A DNA stretch of 64,000 nucleotides from Paenibacillus sp. 1011MAR3C5 (GTDB taxonomy: Bacteria; Bacillota; Bacilli; Paenibacillales; Paenibacillaceae). The notes under the pieces were generated by a model, which ran no database searches, was not told where the DNA came from, and saw only the letters and a program-made list of their open reading frames with translations. A program made the position numbers and the translations under genes. This document shows, one piece after another, positions 60,980 through 64,000 of this stretch. Position 1 is the stretch's first letter, and each line of letters starts with the position of its first letter. The stretch spans positions 186,001 through 250,000 of the forward strand of contig NZ_QZCF01000004.1 in the NCBI RefSeq assembly GCF_003591485.1, written 5' to 3'.

Positions 60980-61846
60980 TTATTGGAAGAAGCTTTCGAA
61001 CGCCTTTTTAATCCCCGCTTGATCATGGGAGATTGATAGCAACACGTAGTTGCCTTGGCGTACAATTTGGTAGTTCTTCGCATCCTCATGCTGGTCCGGC
61101 AAATATTGCGAGAACGTCTTGATGATATCCTCGGCGCGCTTGGTCAGACCTTCCTTTACAGCATCGTAATGCTTGTCCGACTTCAGCTTCACAACCACCA
61201 GCTCGGTAGCTTTTGTATTCATCATTGCTTGATTGTAGGAACCCTCTGCAACCAACTCGCTCGGATCAAAATAATACGAGTCCTTCACCTGTTCACCTGA
61301 AACGGACATAAGCACTGGCAGCTCGATATCCTCTAGAATTTTGTCGACGATATCGGATGTCTTCACCTTATCGGAAACCTCCGGTTTCGGAGTCGGGCTT
61401 GGCTTTTGGGAAGGCTTCACAGTCGGCTTAGGCGATGGCTTCTGGCTTGGCGCCGTGGTCGCCGGTTTCTCCGTTGGTTTGGCAGAGGGCTTCACAGCTG
61501 GTTTCTCAGTAGGTTTTACGGTAGGCTTCGGTGTCGGCTTCGCCGTTGCGGTTGTTTCGGCAGAAGGCTTCGTTGTAGCAGATGGTGCGGCGCTCTCCTG
61601 TGCAGCGTCTTCAACAGAAGGGGCCTCGGATACTTGCAGCTCTGTCTCCTCAGACGGTTCTGGTGAAGAAGATGCGCCTTCGTTGCCCGCATCGTCCGTA
61701 GCATCAGGTGATGCCGATGCGGTCACATTAGGGCTGGCATCTGCGTTGCCAGCTTCCTTGTCGCTCCCATTGCTGCAGCCAGCCAGTAACGATATGGCAA
61801 TCGCCAAAGCTGCCGCCGTCTTGAATAACTTCTTGTTGTTGATCAT
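60980..61846 (-). CDS. DUF4358-type lipoprotein with a Pro-Lys-Thr tether
   Basis: A 288-residue lipoprotein: signal and lipobox with Cys24 (ISLLAGC), an acidic Ser/Ala/Glu stretch (about 25-90), about 60 residues of PKPTVKPTEKP-like repeats, and a C-terminal DUF4358-like domain (about 165-288, SDIVDKILEDIELPVLMSVS and YDAVKEGLTKRAEDIIKTFS). The repetitive Pro-rich tether should extend the domain through the wall. The repeats are prone to expansion and contraction. No function is known for the domain. AAGGAGAGAA precedes the ATG. Confidence 0.85.
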   Translation of the reverse strand: MINNKKLFKTAAALAIAISLLAGCSNGSDKEAGNADASPNVTASASPDATDDAGNEGASSSPEPSEETELQVSEAPSVEDAAQESAAPSATTKPSAETTATAKPTPKPTVKPTEKPAVKPSAKPTEKPATTAPSQKPSPKPTVKPSQKPSPTPKPEVSDKVKTSDIVDKILEDIELPVLMSVSGEQVKDSYYFDPSELVAEGSYNQAMMNTKATELVVVKLKSDKHYDAVKEGLTKRAEDIIKTFSQYLPDQHEDAKNYQIVRQGNYVLLSISHDQAGIKKAFESFFQ

Positions 61847-61929
61847 GCTGTTCTCTCCTTATTCTCATGAAGTCGAACAACTAGACGGTATCATGCCGTG
61901 AAAGGTTGCAGCAAATGAGAGTATGGCTA

Positions 61930-62751
61930 TCAATCTGCATGATACAGGCGATAGGCAAAATGATTCGTAGGACCTTGTCCTGCCCCGATCTCAAAGGAAT
62001 GCTCGATCGCCGCGTGGATGAAAGCTTTCGCAAGATCAACCGCTTCATAAGCGGTCATGCCCTGAGCCAGTCCGGCGGTAATGGCCGCCGAGAAGGTGCA
62101 GCCCGTCCCATGCGTATGGCGGGTATCGATGCGACGGTGCTCCCAATAGCGGAACGTAGTGCCGTCATACAGCATGTCCACGACCAAATCCCGGGTGGAG
62201 GGGTCATGTCCGCCCTTCAGCATGACATAGTCGCTGCCCATCTGATGCAAGCGGAGGGCCGCTTCCTCCCGGTCGCTTAAGCTCGTGATGCTCATTCCCG
62301 TCAGTTCCTCGGCTTCCGGCACATTCGGCGTGATCATGAAAGAGAGCGGGATCAGCTCCTTAACCAACGCTGATAAAGCTTCGCGTTGCAGCAGCGATGT
62401 TCCGCCTTTCGCAATCATGACGGGATCGATGACTAGATGGGGAAAACGATAATGGGCCATTTGCTCCGCAACGGCTGTGATGATTGATGCATGGGCAAGC
62501 ATGCCCGTCTTGACGGCATCGGGCGGCAGATCATCGCCTAACGAGCGAAGCTGCTCGGCAACGGCGCCGGCCTCCATAGGATAGACGGCTTGTACGCCAA
62601 GCGTGTTTTGCGCGGTGATGGCGGTAATGGCAGACATGCCGTATACGCCAAGCTCCTGGAAGGTTTTCAAATCCGCCTGGATGCCGGCTCCGCCGCCGCT
62701 GTCCGATCCGGCTATCGTTAATGCCTTGTGAATGACGGTTGAAGGTTGCAT
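61930..62751 (-). CDS. thiD: Hydroxymethylpyrimidine/phosphomethylpyrimidine kinase
   Basis: A 273-residue ribokinase-family enzyme of thiamine synthesis and salvage. It phosphorylates hydroxymethylpyrimidine and its monophosphate; Bacillus relatives also act on pyridoxine. Visible motifs are [20 protein letters not shown] at the N-terminus, [11 protein letters not shown] near the middle and the catalytic [16 protein letters not shown] anion-hole segment near the C-terminus. AAAGGA upstream favours the ATG at 62751 over a longer frame from 62772. It is monocistronic. No TPP riboswitch is visible in its 160-bp upstream region. Confidence 0.93.
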   Translation of the reverse strand: MQPSTVIHKALTIAGSDSGGGAGIQADLKTFQELGVYGMSAITAITAQNTLGVQAVYPMEAGAVAEQLRSLGDDLPPDAVKTGMLAHASIITAVAEQMAHYRFPHLVIDPVMIAKGGTSLLQREALSALVKELIPLSFMITPNVPEAEELTGMSITSLSDREEAALRLHQMGSDYVMLKGGHDPSTRDLVVDMLYDGTTFRYWEHRRIDTRHTHGTGCTFSAAITAGLAQGMTAYEAVDLAKAFIHAAIEHSFEIGAGQGPTNHFAYRLYHAD

Positions 62752-62913
62752 AGTGGCATATCCTTTCCTCACATATAGATTAGCTATTATTGTATCAGCG
62801 CACAGCTCCCATCGAAATGTATTTTTTATAAAGGTAGGGGAAGTGCTGTTGCTTCGGTTAGGCGAATTTGGTAGTTTGGAGAATAAGCAATTATAGAGGA
62901 GAAGTGAATTTGT

Positions 62914-63423
62914 ATGTCATTGGAGATAGAACGCAAGTTTTTATTGCCGCAATACCCGGAGGCGCAGATCGAAGCGGGAGAGCTGGTGCTGCGATCGGAA
63001 CAACGAATCGAACAGACTTACCTGGCTATGGATGAAAATGAAGAGCTGAGGGTTCGCAGGCTGACCGATCTGGCGACAGGACAGGTGTCACACACGCATA
63101 CGTTCAAGAGCGGCAACGGATTAGTGAGAGAAGAAGTGGAATACAGCATTTCGGGCAGCATCTACGCCCAGGTAACAGAAGCCTTCGGCTTTACACCGCT
63201 GACAAAAAACCGGATCACTGCTGAGTGGAACGGACGTACAGTCGAGATTGATACCTATGATCAGATTCAGCTGTCCGTGCTCGAAGTAGAGTTCCCTTCG
63301 TTGGAGGAAGCGAATGCATTCCAGGCACCGGAATGGTTCGGCGAGGATATCAGCTCTCAGAAGCGATACAGCAACAAGACGGTATGGAAACAGCTTCAAG
63401 GCGAGAAGTGGCAGGGGAAATAA
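62914..63423 (+). CDS. CYTH-domain (triphosphate tunnel metalloenzyme) protein
   Basis: A 169-residue protein opening with the hallmark ExExK motif (EIERKF, residues 4-9). Alternating charged strands typical of the tunnel fold follow: EELRVRRLT, HTHTFKSGNGLVREEVEY, ITAEWNGRTVEIDTYD and LSVLEVEFPSLEEA. Family members hydrolyse inorganic triphosphate or thiamine triphosphate, or cyclise nucleotides. GAGGAGAAG lies nine bases before the ATG. An AAA ATPase gene starts 36 bp after its stop and is probably cotranscribed. Confidence 0.92.
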   Translation: MSLEIERKFLLPQYPEAQIEAGELVLRSEQRIEQTYLAMDENEELRVRRLTDLATGQVSHTHTFKSGNGLVREEVEYSISGSIYAQVTEAFGFTPLTKNRITAEWNGRTVEIDTYDQIQLSVLEVEFPSLEEANAFQAPEWFGEDISSQKRYSNKTVWKQLQGEKWQGK

Positions 63424-63459
63424 GATAACAAGCGCATAATGCCAAAGGAGGGATGATGC

Positions 63460-64000
63460 ATGTCCATTCACGAAAGAAGCGGATTCCTGCGCAAAATTGC
63501 CTTGCTGCGGGAAAACGTCCCTTCCTTCCGCCAATATCCGTTCAACCTGAACGCGGTGCGAGAGTTGAGTGAGCTGGAATTTCACCCAAAGGTCACCTAT
63601 CTGGTGGGAGAAAACGGTTCAGGGAAATCGACGCTGATGGAGGCGCTCGCAGTGGCGCTCGGCTTTAATGCGGAGGGCGGTACGGTCAATTTCACCTTTC
63701 AAACCGAAGCGACGCATTCGGAGCTGCATCATTACTTGAAGCCGGTGCGGGGAGCAAGGCGACCGAAGGACGGTTTTTTCTTCCGGGCAGAGAGCTATTA
63801 TAATTTGGCAACGAACATTGATGAGATGGACAAGGAGGGACGCGGCCCCTCTATCATATCTTCATATGGCGGCAAGTCGCTTCATCAGCAATCGCACGGA
63901 GAGTCGTTTTTCTCGACCTTTCTGCATCGGTTCGGCGGGAATGGTCTATATATTCTCGATGAGCCCGAAGCGGCGTTGTCTCCATCCAGACAGATGGCGC
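63460..64000 (+). CDS. AAA-family ATPase, truncated by the window edge
   Basis: The ATG at 63460 (AAAGGAGG seven bases upstream) opens a frame that runs off the right edge after about 180 codons. Walker A is GENGSGKST (50-58) after the strand HPKVTYLVG, and Walker B is LYILDEPEAALSP with Asp167-Glu168. The short spacing between them marks a compact SMC/RecF-like or AAA_21-type ATPase, as found in many small stand-alone proteins of unknown role. The remaining C-terminus is not visible. It follows the CYTH gene by 36 bp. Confidence 0.88.
   Translation, partial: MSIHERSGFLRKIALLRENVPSFRQYPFNLNAVRELSELEFHPKVTYLVGENGSGKSTLMEALAVALGFNAEGGTVNFTFQTEATHSELHHYLKPVRGARRPKDGFFFRAESYYNLATNIDEMDKEGRGPSIISSYGGKSLHQQSHGESFFSTFLHRFGGNGLYILDEPEAALSPSRQMA

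Noticed and set aside
62752..62913. TPP riboswitch upstream of thiD
   Set aside because: None of the conserved TPP-element blocks (such as CTGAGA or ACCTGATCTGG) is present on the minus strand.

Overview
The window looks like a chromosomal segment of a Paenibacillus-type, endospore-forming Bacillota: moderate GC, strong Shine-Dalgarno sites, frequent GTG/TTG starts, a T-box leader, a GlpP-type antiterminator, S-layer-homology (SLH) anchoring, HelD, a DUF421 protein and a bactofilin/M23 pair. No rRNA, tRNA, CRISPR array, insertion sequence or prophage was seen. Two decayed genes (a GcvPB-like remnant and an arsB remnant) are present, and the right edge cuts an AAA ATPase.

Layout. 1-4.7 kb: an orphan LacI-type regulator, then a three-gene type III polyketide cluster (synthase, methyltransferase, FAD oxidoreductase). 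4.7-7.6 kb: a T-box leader controlling an MFS transporter, then a Gfo/Idh/MocA dehydrogenase. 7.7-12.7 kb: a copper exporter CopA behind a promoter with G-rich CsoR-like repeats, then a quinone/electrophile-type operon (CatE-like VOC protein, NAD(P)-binding protein, nitroreductase) behind a promoter carrying two inverted repeats. 12.9-19.3 kb: an AT-rich anchored protein, the GcvPB remnant, and a MarR / arylsulfotransferase / SsuABC-TauABC-type import cluster. 19.3-20.0 kb: a tandem repeat array with a 50-bp phase. 20.0-21.3 kb: a papain-like amidase and a convergent SIMPL protein.

21.5-32.4 kb is the most coherent block. A 2183-residue SLH-anchored surface protein with a glycerophosphodiester phosphodiesterase domain, and a ugpBAE-glpP operon, are each preceded by a leader that holds the same GAGAA-N-A-Y-GAGAAAACCC block, a terminator, and a competing small hairpin. 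The reading is a glycerophosphodiester-scavenging regulon: surface hydrolysis, uptake of glycerol-3-phosphate or its diesters, and GlpP-mediated antitermination of both transcripts.

32.5-48.9 kb holds housekeeping and membrane functions: HAD phosphatase, ChrA, the arsB remnant, an SGNH/MBOAT O-acetylation pair, an AAC(3)-type acetyltransferase, bactofilin plus M23 peptidase, PHP phosphatase, GNAT, a His-rich DUF2500 protein whose ribosome site is a G10 tract, an SgrR-like regulator, a DUF4173-like protein and a metallophosphoesterase. 49.7-53.8 kb pairs HelD with a DHA2 drug exporter. 53.9-64 kb holds DUF421, NptA, a ParB paralogue, a 909-residue anchored protein of unknown function, a second 50-bp repeat array with covarying 19-nt hairpins, a DUF4358 lipoprotein, ThiD, a CYTH protein and the cut ATPase. 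The two repeat arrays, 41 kb apart, share both period and core sequence.
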